Positions 1 to 7,753 of a stretch of DNA of 64,000 bases are shown piece by piece. The stretch spans positions 62,001 to 126,000 of the forward strand of contig JBEVTI010000006.1 of assembly GCA_041156125.1 (NCBI GenBank). Reading direction: 5' to 3'. The DNA comes from Paraktedonobacter carboxidivorans. GTDB taxonomy: Bacteria > Chloroflexota > Ktedonobacteria > Ktedonobacterales > Ktedonobacteraceae. Under the pieces are notes generated by a model. The model was not told the DNA's origin and did not search any database. It worked only from the letters and a program-made list of their open reading frames with translations. Each line of letters begins with the position of its first letter. Positions within the stretch are counted from its first letter, which is position 1. Position numbers and translations under genes: made by a program.

Positions 1-151
1 GAATCACCTCATAGATCGTGCGATGCGCGTCACGATAGAAATCTTCTGGGCGAAGAAAGTCTGACACCTGCACGATGGCCTCGGGATCAATAATAATGCT
101 CCCCAGGGCACCACTCTCGGCCTCTATATTTTGTGGCAGCAGCTTTTCCAC
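1..151 (-). CDS. dnaB: Replicative DNA helicase DnaB, N-terminal fragment (runs off window)
   Basis: Reading the minus strand from a GTG at 151 gives about 50 codons that match the start of the DnaB N-terminal domain: LLPQNIEAE, then LGSIIIDPEAI, then FLRPEDFYRDAHRTIYE. These are the family's hallmark N-terminal helices. DnaB unwinds DNA at the replication fork and binds primase through this domain. The frame is closed upstream by a TGA, so the start must lie close by. GTG at 151 has GGAG and AGG a few bases upstream; a TTG at 166 is the alternative. The rest of the gene, including the RecA-like ATPase domain, lies outside the window. The DnaA-box cluster at 451-564 lies upstream of this gene. 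Confidence 0.85.
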   Translation of the reverse strand, partial: MEKLLPQNIEAESGALGSIIIDPEAIVQVSDFLRPEDFYRDAHRTIYEVI

Positions 152-450
152 AATCCTCGACTCCAATGTTCTAAAGCTTGCTCCGCTTCATACGCATGGC
201 AGAAGCAGCGAATATGTATAATTCACCGCATTGCCTGCCAGATCGGAAGAAGAAGACTCTCTGTAAGGCGATTATAGCACATAAGTTCAATTACAATTAT
301 CGCAGCCGGGACTAATTCTCTCTTGGCTTCTGGTTTGTCCGATTTTGAGGACAAAAGCTCCGGTGCTTGCAATATTTTTGTGTGCCTAATCAGTGTAGCG
401 AATAGTGACGGCAAATGCAAATAGCAAGCGGTATTAGCCGGATGCAGATA

Positions 451-564
451 TGTGGATAAGTCTGCTTGCGGAATGAGCGTGAGGGAGAGTTTTCCCCGAC
501 TTATCCACCGTAAAAGGGGAGTTTTCCCCATCTATCCACAGAGTTATCCACAGAGTTATCCACC
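451..564. other. DnaA-box cluster: candidate oriC or dnaB control region
   Basis: Five matches to the DnaA box TTATCCACA lie within 114 bases. The copies at 451-459 (reverse orientation) and 544-552 are exact. Those at 501-509, 532-540 and 556-564 differ by one base. The last three start exactly 12 bases apart and form a short tandem array. The string GAGTTTTCCCC also occurs twice, at 487-497 and 519-529. No convincing gene covers 152-909. DnaA-box clusters in a gene-free stretch beside a replication gene are typical of chromosomal origins, but dnaA, dnaN or gyrase genes are not seen here, so autoregulation of dnaB is also possible. Confidence 0.65.
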
Positions 565-783
565 AAAAGCATCTCGCAAACTGGCAAAACTCGTATATTT
601 AGCCCTTCCTGTTCATGGGAAGAAAGGGTATTTTCGTGCTTTCTGCTGTGGAACGGGGTTGCGCCTGCCTGAATGAGCTGACGAGAAGCGGAAAAGGGGA
701 GTGGGAAAAGTGGACTATTAGACTGACCTGTCAATAGAGATGCTCTTGCGCGTCAGGATTAGGAGGAGGGAATAGCAAAGGGC

Positions 784-812
784 TTGACCGTGATAAGCGA
801 GCGGGTTATTAT
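784..812 (+). promoter_or_regulatory. Putative sigma-A-type promoter upstream of the first cyclophilin
   Basis: TTGACC at 784-789 is followed after 17 bases by TATTAT at 807-812. This is about 100 bases upstream of the ATG at 910 and is the only well-spaced -35/-10 pair noticed in this intergenic stretch. The call rests on sequence resemblance alone. Confidence 0.4.
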
Positions 813-909
813 AAAGCGCAGATTTGGGATGATTCCCGTGCGGTGCGTGGTGTTTTCACCGCAATCAACAGGTTTGAATACATCTTGAAAGGCAGTTATC
901 AGATAATCC

Positions 910-1809
910 ATGCCGAAAACAACAAAACGAGCCGCCACGAAACGCGCGGCCAGGATTGCTAGAGCTCACGCCACAGATCTACCTAAGTTACAGGTGAAGG
1001 CACCCCCGTCGCGCTCTACTAAGGGGAAACGGCCCTCAGGACTGGGGCGTTATCCCTGGTTGGTAGGCATCATCCTGGTGTTGCTCGCCACAACAGCCGG
1101 CTTATCATACGTTTACCATGTCGGCCCCTTTGCTCCACAGCCTGTAAAGAAGGTTGTGGCAAAGGTTGTGCCTACAGCCACGCCAGCGGTTTTCAACAAA
1201 ACTTCTCCTTGTAATGCCAGCACGATAGTAAAGCAGTTGACCAATACGGCTGCCGCGCCAACGACCGCGCAGTTTAACAAGAATCAGCATTCGTATTCCA
1301 AGGTGCCAGCGACAACGATTGATCAGAGTAAAGTCTATTGTGTTGGCTTGAACACAAGTAGAGGTCTGGTTGTTCTAGAGCTAGATCCTAAAGAGGCTCC
1401 GAATACAGTCAACAACTTTGTCTTTCTGGCTCAGAATCACTTCTATGATGGCATGAAGTTCTATCGTGTTGAGCCGAATAGCGTCATTCAGACCGGTAGT
1501 CCCGCGGGCAGCACAGCCGCTGGCGCCTCCGGCGGTCCAGGCTACAGCTTTAAGGACGAGCCAGTCAAGGGAACGTATACGCAGGGCTGTGTGGCTATGG
1601 CCAATAGCGGCGCTAATACCAACGGCAGTCAATTCTTTGTCTGCACTGCCGATGATACCAAGCTGGGTTGGGGCACGAAATATAACCTTTTTGGGCATGT
1701 CACCGCAGGCATGAACATCCTCTTGAAGATTCAGGGACCCAATAGTGCCAACCCGAAAGTCACGCCTGACACACTGAATTATGTGATTGCGGTTGCAGTC
1801 AAACCCTAA
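910..1809 (+). CDS. Membrane-anchored peptidyl-prolyl cis-trans isomerase, cyclophilin type
   Basis: The 299-residue product has a basic N-terminus (about 45 residues rich in K and R), one membrane segment at about 50-70, a Pro/Ala/Thr linker, and a cyclophilin domain from about residue 140. Family signatures include FYRVEPNSVIQTGSP, which carries the catalytic Arg, and NSGANTNGSQFFVC, the conserved substrate-pocket strand. It probably catalyses proline isomerisation during folding of proteins outside the membrane. The gene starts at ATG 910 with only a weak AAAGG upstream. A second, soluble cyclophilin gene follows after 78 bases, so the pair may be co-transcribed and may serve the outside and the cytosol respectively. 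That division of labour is inference. Confidence 0.88.
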   Translation: MPKTTKRAATKRAARIARAHATDLPKLQVKAPPSRSTKGKRPSGLGRYPWLVGIILVLLATTAGLSYVYHVGPFAPQPVKKVVAKVVPTATPAVFNKTSPCNASTIVKQLTNTAAAPTTAQFNKNQHSYSKVPATTIDQSKVYCVGLNTSRGLVVLELDPKEAPNTVNNFVFLAQNHFYDGMKFYRVEPNSVIQTGSPAGSTAAGASGGPGYSFKDEPVKGTYTQGCVAMANSGANTNGSQFFVCTADDTKLGWGTKYNLFGHVTAGMNILLKIQGPNSANPKVTPDTLNYVIAVAVKP

Positions 1810-1887
1810 TCGGGTTATAGTGAAGAGCGGATAATCTGTGTTAAAAGATAACTCAGGATTATAGTGGTAGTTAGAAAGGAACAACCT

Positions 1888-2358
1888 ATGGCCAAACAGT
1901 ATAACAAACAGCCAGAAATGCAGATTGAGACGAATCGCACCTATAAAGTGTTGATCAAAACCAACAAAGGCGATATTAAACTGGAATTGAATCCAGCTGA
2001 GGCGCCGGTCACTGTCAACAATTTTGTAACGCTGGCGCGTGACGGTTTTTATAACGGTGTGACCTTTCACCGTGTTGTGCCCGGTTTTGTGATCCAGGGT
2101 GGTGATCCGAAGGGGACTGGCACTGGTGGTCCAGGCTATAATTTCCAGGACGAGCCGGTCAAACGCCCTTATCGCGCGGGCACGTTGGCAATGGCGAACG
2201 CTGGTCCTAACACCAATGGCAGTCAGTTCTTCATCTGCCTGGAAGATCAATCTGGCTTGCCGCCCAACTATACCATTTTCGGCGACACCATTTCTGGTAT
2301 GGATGTTGTGCGCAACATTCGCGTTGGGGATGTCATGCAGTCGGTAACCGTAGACTAA
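1888..2358 (+). CDS. Cytosolic peptidyl-prolyl cis-trans isomerase, cyclophilin type
   Basis: This is a compact 156-residue single-domain cyclophilin with no signal peptide or membrane segment. Signatures are FHRVVPGFVIQGGDP with the catalytic Arg, and MANAGPNTNGSQFFICL. The N-terminal strand reads VLIKTNKGDIKLELNP, the usual entry into the beta barrel. A longer reading from GTG 1864 is open, but ATG 1888 is preferred because GAAAGGA lies seven bases before it. The domain is clearly paralogous to the membrane-anchored cyclophilin just upstream (shared NTNGSQFF core and GGPGY loop). A terminator-like hairpin follows at 2425-2450. Confidence 0.92.
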   Translation: MAKQYNKQPEMQIETNRTYKVLIKTNKGDIKLELNPAEAPVTVNNFVTLARDGFYNGVTFHRVVPGFVIQGGDPKGTGTGGPGYNFQDEPVKRPYRAGTLAMANAGPNTNGSQFFICLEDQSGLPPNYTIFGDTISGMDVVRNIRVGDVMQSVTVD

Positions 2359-2424
2359 ATTTCAAGCTGGTAGATAGGACTCTGGCCCTACTTTCCGCTT
2401 GATAGGCTTTTGTAAACAACCCTG

Positions 2425-2450
2425 CCCTCGTCCTCCTGTGAGGACGGGGG
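2425..2450 (+). terminator. Hairpin terminator after the cyclophilin pair
   Basis: An 11-base arm at 2425-2435 pairs with 2440-2450 around a four-base loop, with one G-T pair, and is followed by CTTTCTGCTT. It is placed correctly to end the cyclophilin transcript. The rest of 2359-2692 shows no gene. Confidence 0.6.
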
Positions 2451-2692
2451 CTTTCTGCTTGCCCATGTTTACCACCGGGGTGTTTGTTAAGACTGCTCGC
2501 CTGAAAGCTCGATCATTTGCCTCGACTCTCGCGCATCTCGCGCTTTGTCCGGGCCATAAAACGCAATTCCTGCCTGTGCAAAAGCGGGTCAGCCCTCTTC
2601 TCTAGGAGCGAGCGCTAAGCAGAAAGCGCAGGAAGTGCGCGAGACGACTTCCTGAGGATCAGCAATGACTCATAATCCACACCACAAGTGTG

Positions 2693-3346
2693 TTAACCGG
2701 AGTACCCTACATAATAGGGATGGCGGCGTGTTACCAGCCAGGCACCAAACAGGCAGACAAGACCAGCCAGAACTCCCAGGAGGATGGTGCTGCTTAAGAG
2801 AGCTACTAAACCGCCGCCAAGGCCCAGTGCGCCTCCGCTAAAGCCAGTATTACCAGCATTAGGATAGGAAGGGATCTGCTTGAGTAGAGCGCCAATAATC
2901 GAACTGATGACTGCGCCAACGAAGCCGCCGATAAAGGCCCAGCGCCGATGGACGGAAACGCGGCCAATCAGCATTCCCCCGAACAGGTAGATCAACAGGC
3001 TGATGCCAAGGCCCAGGAAGAGGATGCCTACCAATGCGCCTGCCAGATTCACAGGCATGTTGCCAAGTACGTATCCTGCTGCCTTGCGATAGAGGTCGGC
3101 GTTTGCCAGCGTGAGAATCAGACCTTGCAAAGAAACGAGCACGCCTAGAATAACGCCAATAATCAGGGCCTTCCTCGCGTGTCCACGTGGCAGTTGCGGT
3201 ATTGTCGCCGCCTCACGCTGATGCGCAGGACCACGGCGCGGGCGATCTTCTAACTCCCCTTCATCTTGAATCTCAAAAGGATCGTGGTGGCTTTGCTCGC
3301 CTCGTGTTGGTTGGTGTTTTGGGTATTCCTCATCCTGATCGCGCAT
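2693..3346 (-). CDS. Polytopic membrane protein of unknown function
   Basis: The 217-residue product has a hydrophilic, charged N-terminal tail of about 55 residues (rich in D, E, H and Q) and then about four hydrophobic segments. One starts LIIGVILGVLVSLQGLILTL, a Gly/Leu-rich one ends LLIYLFGGMLIGRV, one is FIGGFVGAVISSIIGALL, and the last lies near LLGVLAGLVCLFGAWLV. Glycine-rich helices suggest tight packing. No family was recognised. The longest open frame would overlap the end of lepB. ATG 3346 is chosen because AGGAG stands nine bases upstream and the gene then begins 14 bases after lepB's stop codon, which suggests an operon with the signal peptidase. Confidence 0.75.
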   Translation of the reverse strand: MRDQDEEYPKHQPTRGEQSHHDPFEIQDEGELEDRPRRGPAHQREAATIPQLPRGHARKALIIGVILGVLVSLQGLILTLANADLYRKAAGYVLGNMPVNLAGALVGILFLGLGISLLIYLFGGMLIGRVSVHRRWAFIGGFVGAVISSIIGALLKQIPSYPNAGNTGFSGGALGLGGGLVALLSSTILLGVLAGLVCLFGAWLVTRRHPYYVGYSG

Positions 3347-3360
3347 AGGGATTGGCTCCT

Positions 3361-3912
3361 TTACTTGATCTGTGAATAGACCGACGAATAGGTATTCAGC
3401 ATTTGCCACTGATTAAGTGGCCAGTAGACTATGATAGCCTTGCCAACAACATAGTCTTTAGGTACAAAGCCAAAGTAACGAGAATCTTCGCTGACTGGCC
3501 GATTATCGCCCATGACAAAGTATTCATTGGGAGGCACAGTCTGACTCTGCGCGCCCGGATTGTATTTCTGGGTGATATACGGCTCGTTAAGCTGGACACC
3601 ATCGACTGTGACATTGTTGCCATCCAGGACGATAGTATCGCCTGGTAAGCCTATAATGCGTTTGATGAGATCCCGGCCTGGCTGGTCTGGTTCGTGAAAG
3701 ACAATCACATCACCTCGTTCCGGTTGATGGAAAAGGTAGGCTAGCTTGTTGACCAGCACGAACTGGCCGCTATGCAGCGTGTTCTGCATGCTGGGACCAC
3801 TGATCTGATAGTTTTGGACGGTAAAATGGATAGCCAGGAAGATCAGGATCGTCAGAGCGATCGTTTCAACAATTTCGCGAGCTAGAACTGAACCTGTGAC
3901 AACTCGTTTCAA
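3361..3912 (-). CDS. lepB: Signal peptidase I
   Basis: This 183-residue, single-anchor type I signal peptidase removes signal peptides from exported proteins. A membrane segment lies at about 15-35. The catalytic Ser41 sits in SGPSMQNTL and the catalytic Lys84 in DLIKRIIGLPGDTI. RGDVIVFHEP and MGDNRPVSEDSRYFG complete the S26 family boxes. The length is typical of Gram-positive SipS-like enzymes. It is followed after 14 bases by a membrane protein of unknown function. The window encodes many exported proteins (S53, CHAP, M23) that could be substrates, although those with lipobox sequences would use signal peptidase II. Confidence 0.95.
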   Translation of the reverse strand: MKRVVTGSVLAREIVETIALTILIFLAIHFTVQNYQISGPSMQNTLHSGQFVLVNKLAYLFHQPERGDVIVFHEPDQPGRDLIKRIIGLPGDTIVLDGNNVTVDGVQLNEPYITQKYNPGAQSQTVPPNEYFVMGDNRPVSEDSRYFGFVPKDYVVGKAIIVYWPLNQWQMLNTYSSVYSQIK

Positions 3913-4189
3913 TGCCTTTTAACCTCATCTCCGCTAATTACTGCGGTGAATAGCCACAAAAATGGGATGCACGCCGGGCATGCTGAAAGTGCGTAGAGCA
4001 ATGTATCCGCGATCGGACCATTCCTTCTTTTATATGTACGCCCCATAAGTTGCCCAGGTTGTTCTCCAGAGTGGCAAACCTGCTGCTGTTCTCGCAAAAA
4101 TAGATGTGCGCGGATGGAATCTCTGGCATCCTCTGTGAACCCATTATAGCTACTTGCTTCAATCAGGGCAAGTTTTTAGTATTTTTCCT

Positions 4190-4347
4190 CAGAGCTATGC
4201 AAAAATCTTTTGCCCCGTTCGCCCGCCGACCCTGAAGGAAAATGAGAGAGTGGAGTATAAGACAGCCGCGCTGCCTCCTGCTCCACTCTCTCACACTCTG
4301 TGGGGAGGGATCTTGCAAAGCGAGAATGCGACTTTGAAATAGTCCTG
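4190..4347. repeat. Dispersed palindromic element, short copy (copy 1)
   Basis: The left end, starting CAGAGCTATGCAAAAATC, matches in reverse the right end of the copy at 46937-47407, including the adjoining CTTTTGCCCC and TGAAGGAAA strings. The right end, ending GACTTTGAAATAGTCCTG, matches the left end of that copy and the right end of the copy near 38602. Between the ends lies a hairpin with 12-base arms at 4244-4255 and 4281-4292. The element carries no gene and sits in the 444-base gap 3913-4356 between lepB and the Kelch gene, which otherwise shows nothing. Confidence 0.65.
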
Positions 4348-4356
4348 TATTTTTTA

Positions 4357-5502
4357 TCAGAGGAGTTTCCAACTGGTTCCGTTCCAGGTCCAGGTCTGGC
4401 TGGTGGGGGCGAAAGAGTTGGCTTGAGTCAGCTTATCAAGGGAGCCCTTAACAGTGTAGACTACGACCGTGCGCGTGGCATCGTCATACGTGGCGCTGGA
4501 GTAAAGTTCGGCGGGCGCGCCTGTGGCACTGACTTTGCTCCAGCCATTGTCGCGCAAGGTCCAGGTATCGCCTGCCACGGGTTGTGTGCCTGCTGGATTG
4601 AGACCGCCAAAGAGCAGTAGTTGGTGAGTCGCGCTATCGTAGATCAGCAGGGCATGCTGACGTGAAGAAGGTGGCTGGATATTGAGAAGTTGTTGCCAGG
4701 TGAGGCCGTTCCAGGTCCAGGTTTCAGAGGACAGGCCATCCGCCGTGATGCCTCCAAAGAGCACGCTTTGCTGGCGCGCATCGTCATAGGTCAGGGAGGC
4801 TCCAGTGCGTGCTGATGGGGATGCTGATGGGTGTTGTTGCTGCCAGTTTGAGCCATTCCAGGTCCAGGTGGCGTTGCTTAGCGTGCCAGCATGCCCATTT
4901 GCTGCCGCGCCGCCGAAGAGAAGTACCTGGCCGCGTGCCGCGTCATAAGCCATACTGGCCCCGATAACTTCGGGCATCAACGTGGGTCGCAATTGTTGCC
5001 AGGTGCGGCCATTCCAACTCCACATTTCGTTGGCCACATTCCCTTCGCTCGGCACCTGGTTCAGGAAGAGGATAATTTGCTGGCTGGCGGCATCATAGAC
5101 CATATTACCCTGGAGGGCTGGCGGAGAGCTTGCGGGATGCAGTTGTTGCCAGGATTGGCCGTTCCAGGTCCAGGTTTCGTTGCTCTGCGCGCCGCCAGAA
5201 ACCAGGAGCGTGCCTCCGAACAGAAGGACAACGTGTTGGAGCGGATCGTAGACCAGGCTACTGCCTATGCGTGGTGGTTCTACTTGAGCCAGGGTAGAGG
5301 CAGAGGCTGATTTCGTGGGAGAAGTAAAGTAGAATTGGTGCGTAAGGCCAATCCACGCCAGAACGAGCAGGATTACCAGAAGCAAGGCAAAGCCAGTTAG
5401 CAGACGGCTACGCCCGCTGGCTAACTTCGCCCGCATATTTGTGTGCCAAAGGCAGAAGCGCGCTAACTCGGTTCGATAGCTAACACCTGACATCTTTTTC
5501 AT
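4357..5502 (-). CDS. Membrane-anchored Kelch-type beta-propeller protein
   Basis: The 381-residue product has a basic N-terminus, one membrane segment at about 34-54, and then about six tandem repeats of roughly 50 residues with the pattern LxYDxxxxxxLLFGG...xTWTWNGxxWQQL. These are Kelch-like propeller blades, expected to form an extracytoplasmic propeller anchored in the membrane. The ligand is unknown. The start is set at ATG 5502 because the upstream Kelch gene ends at 5528; ATG 5493 is an alternative. The longer open frame would overlap that gene. Its neighbour encodes a soluble propeller of the same repeat type, so the pair looks like a duplication. Confidence 0.8.
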   Translation of the reverse strand: MKKMSGVSYRTELARFCLWHTNMRAKLASGRSRLLTGFALLLVILLVLAWIGLTHQFYFTSPTKSASASTLAQVEPPRIGSSLVYDPLQHVVLLFGGTLLVSGGAQSNETWTWNGQSWQQLHPASSPPALQGNMVYDAASQQIILFLNQVPSEGNVANEMWSWNGRTWQQLRPTLMPEVIGASMAYDAARGQVLLFGGAAANGHAGTLSNATWTWNGSNWQQQHPSASPSARTGASLTYDDARQQSVLFGGITADGLSSETWTWNGLTWQQLLNIQPPSSRQHALLIYDSATHQLLLFGGLNPAGTQPVAGDTWTLRDNGWSKVSATGAPAELYSSATYDDATRTVVVYTVKGSLDKLTQANSFAPTSQTWTWNGTSWKLL

Positions 5503-5527
5503 CTCTTTTCTCTCTTGCCCCTCGTGT

Positions 5528-6511
5528 TCACCAGATCCAGGTCTGGCTGGCCAGCGTTGGGACCGCGAGATCGGGCAAAACGGCACTCATCTTTTTGTTA
5601 GCGAGAAGAGCTTTGCCTCCAGTGACTACGCAGGCAACCAGGGTATTATGGCTACTATCATACGCGCAACCCTCTATACTTCCTGGTAGTATCTGCTCTA
5701 TAAAAGATTGAGACCAGGAAACACCATCCCACACCCAACTTTGAAACGAATGCTGCAATAGATTTGTTTCTGCTATTTTCTCCGTGAGCAGAAGCACCTG
5801 TTGCAATTGTTCGTGAAAGGTCGCATATAAACGTGTGCCAGTAGGTGGAAGTGTTGTGGGAAAGAGTTGCTGCCAGTTAGCTTCATCCCTGGTACCCTGC
5901 CAGAGCCACATGTCATTAAGATAGCCGTTCGTGCCGATGCCGCCAAACAAAAGGGTTTGCTGGCGTAGGGCATCATAGACCAGTTGTCCTCCACTGCGTC
6001 CTGGTGGCGTATTTTTTGTAGGATAGGCTTGCCAGGTCGCGCCATCCCAGATCCAGGTTGTACTGGAGAACGAGCCAACGCGATTGGAGCCAGTCGAGCC
6101 AGCCAGGCCCGGTCTGCCGCCAAATAGAATGACCTGCTGCCGGGCCACATCGCAGGCTATAGCCGCGCCTCCCAGTGGGAAAGGGCGTTGAGCTGGATGT
6201 TGCTCGGTCCAGAGAGAGCCATTCCAGAGCCAGACATCGTTAAGCGGAGAGCCATCCAGGCCAATGCCGCCAAAAAGAAGCACACACTCTGTCAGCGCGT
6301 CGTAGACAAGATGGGTTGTATTTCTGGCGGGAGGTGCGAGCCTGCTCTGTGCCTTACTCCAGCTCTCGCCATTCCAGAGCCAGGTCTCACCTGCCGCGAC
6401 AAAAACCGTCTGCTGGCGCTTTTTGTCGAAGACCAGGCTACTGCCCCGCCAGGAGGGAGGCAAGGTAGCTGGATTGAGTTGCCGCCAGTGGCCTTGTAAA
6501 GCGTTGTCCAT
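5528..6511 (-). CDS. Kelch-type beta-propeller protein without signal peptide
   Basis: The product has 327 residues and about six repeats built like those of the neighbouring gene (LLFGGIGLDGSPLNDVWLWNG, then VILFGGRPG, then LLFGGIGTNGYLNDMWLWQG). It starts directly with a repeat (MDNALQGHWRQLNPATLPPS) and has no membrane segment or signal peptide, so it should stay in the cytosol. A good AAGGAAG stands before ATG 6511. The last blades (about residues 215-320) diverge from the consensus. The gap to the membrane-anchored paralogue is 25 bases, consistent with co-transcription. Function is unknown; scaffold or ligand-binding roles are typical for propellers. Confidence 0.8.
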   Translation of the reverse strand: MDNALQGHWRQLNPATLPPSWRGSSLVFDKKRQQTVFVAAGETWLWNGESWSKAQSRLAPPARNTTHLVYDALTECVLLFGGIGLDGSPLNDVWLWNGSLWTEQHPAQRPFPLGGAAIACDVARQQVILFGGRPGLAGSTGSNRVGSFSSTTWIWDGATWQAYPTKNTPPGRSGGQLVYDALRQQTLLFGGIGTNGYLNDMWLWQGTRDEANWQQLFPTTLPPTGTRLYATFHEQLQQVLLLTEKIAETNLLQHSFQSWVWDGVSWSQSFIEQILPGSIEGCAYDSSHNTLVACVVTGGKALLANKKMSAVLPDLAVPTLASQTWIW

Positions 6512-6555
6512 AGATTTTTCTTCCTTATATTCTATATGGAGCGCCGATTTTTGTT

Positions 6556-7578
6556 TTAACGAGCTGGTCTCAACGAGCGTACTAACTGGCTGGAGATACT
6601 CCAGTCGCCGCAGCCAGAATTGTCGCAGCCAGGATTAGTCAACCAGTACTGCCAGAGAATGGGTTTTTGCCCTCCTACATTAACTGCTTTGACAGTATTA
6701 GCATAAATACGTTCGGCATCAGTGATCGTAGTTGAACAGCCATTGTTACAAGGGCCACATACAGAACATTCGGAGACGCCCGTAATCCAGAGCACAAAGG
6801 AGGTCGCGGGTACAAAGCCATTGCCACCCAGATAGGCGTTCCAGAAATATGGACTCACATAGAGACCAGGCCAGACCTCGTGTGGGGTAAGTGAAAACAG
6901 TTCATCGAGAAAGCCCCTGATCACAGCCTGGTTGTTAGCTCTGTTAGAACCCCAACCGCCAAAGCCTGCTTCAACATCGCCAAAGATCGTGTAACCTCCA
7001 ATGAAGCTTGACCCAATGAACGAGCCATTCCAGGCTCGCCAGGCCGACTGAGCCTGGGCCGCGCCCCATTTGTAAGCTGTGTTGTAGCCGGTATTAGAGC
7101 CTGGTCCCTGCACACCCCAGTATCCAAAGGTATTGGTATGACCGACTTTGCGGGCCATAGTTGTGTTGAAAGCATAGTATGAGGTATCGGGATAGACACC
7201 ATAGCCCATGCGGCCAATGTAGAAATTGAGGGGCATACCACAGCAGATTGTCGTATTAGAATCGAGGCCCCAGAAAGAGGCAGAAGCTTGAGCCGGGCTG
7301 CGCGTTTCCAGAGATAAGAGAATTGCTGTAGTGATAGCCAATCCACCCGCGCCGCTCACCGCGTATTTAATCAGCTCGCGACGCTTCAGTCCTCTCTGCT
7401 GGAGTCCAGTGGCCTGCTCTAGAATAGTGTGGATCTCCTGTTCAGTCGCCCCATGCTGCTTTGCCAGTTCAAAATACTTTTCCGCGCACGCCGGGCAGCC
7501 GCTTTGAGCCTTTTTCAGGCCCATCTTTAACGCGTCCGCGCGAATCTGGGCGGGGGTTCGTGGTTTTAATGTACTCAA
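6556..7578 (-). CDS. Tat-type exported protein with AhpD-like Cys motif and glycosidase-like C-terminal domain
   Basis: The 340-residue product begins at TTG 7578, with AGGGAG six bases upstream; the longer frame runs through the hairpin at 7671-7715 and is unlikely. Residues 28-53 (CPACAEKYFELAKQHGATEQ) resemble the CxxC and GATxxEI motif of AhpD/CMD-family helical proteins. Residues 63-90 (GLKRRELIKYAVSGAGGLAI) resemble a twin-arginine signal in an internal position. The C-terminal 230 residues are rich in G, W, Y and N with several Cys pairs, and resemble the Rv2525c-like glycoside-hydrolase-like domain (DUF1906), a tentative call. It may act outside the cell on wall glycans, which is inference. 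It lies between the PBP and Kelch genes. Confidence 0.6.
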   Translation of the reverse strand: MSTLKPRTPAQIRADALKMGLKKAQSGCPACAEKYFELAKQHGATEQEIHTILEQATGLQQRGLKRRELIKYAVSGAGGLAITTAILLSLETRSPAQASASFWGLDSNTTICCGMPLNFYIGRMGYGVYPDTSYYAFNTTMARKVGHTNTFGYWGVQGPGSNTGYNTAYKWGAAQAQSAWRAWNGSFIGSSFIGGYTIFGDVEAGFGGWGSNRANNQAVIRGFLDELFSLTPHEVWPGLYVSPYFWNAYLGGNGFVPATSFVLWITGVSECSVCGPCNNGCSTTITDAERIYANTVKAVNVGGQKPILWQYWLTNPGCDNSGCGDWSISSQLVRSLRPAR

Positions 7579-7670
7579 GACACACTCCCTTATGACAGAA
7601 CTCTGCTTGAAAATGAACGATAAAGCCAGCCATTTTGGGGCAAAATAGGAGGATAGGAGGAGTTTTTGCA

Positions 7671-7715
7671 GAGATTTGGGGGGCGAGGCGTCTGACGCCT
7701 CGCCCCCCAAATCTC
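7671..7715. terminator. Perfect 21-base hairpin between PBP and Tat-protein genes
   Basis: The arms at 7671-7691 and 7695-7715 are perfectly complementary around a three-base loop and very GC-rich. A CTCCTTTT follows on the plus strand, and a run of T lies on the minus strand just past the other arm (AAAAACTCC read in reverse from 7664). It is placed to end or attenuate the PBP transcript before the downstream Tat-protein gene. Confidence 0.55.
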
Positions 7716-7753
7716 TCCTTTTAACAGGAGAGGTCCGAGTATTTTGTCCTGCT

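Noticed and set aside
1381..2250. 289-codon antisense ORF across both cyclophilins
   Set aside because: It lies opposite two clear cyclophilin genes, has no ribosome site of note, and its composition reflects the codon bias of the coding strand.
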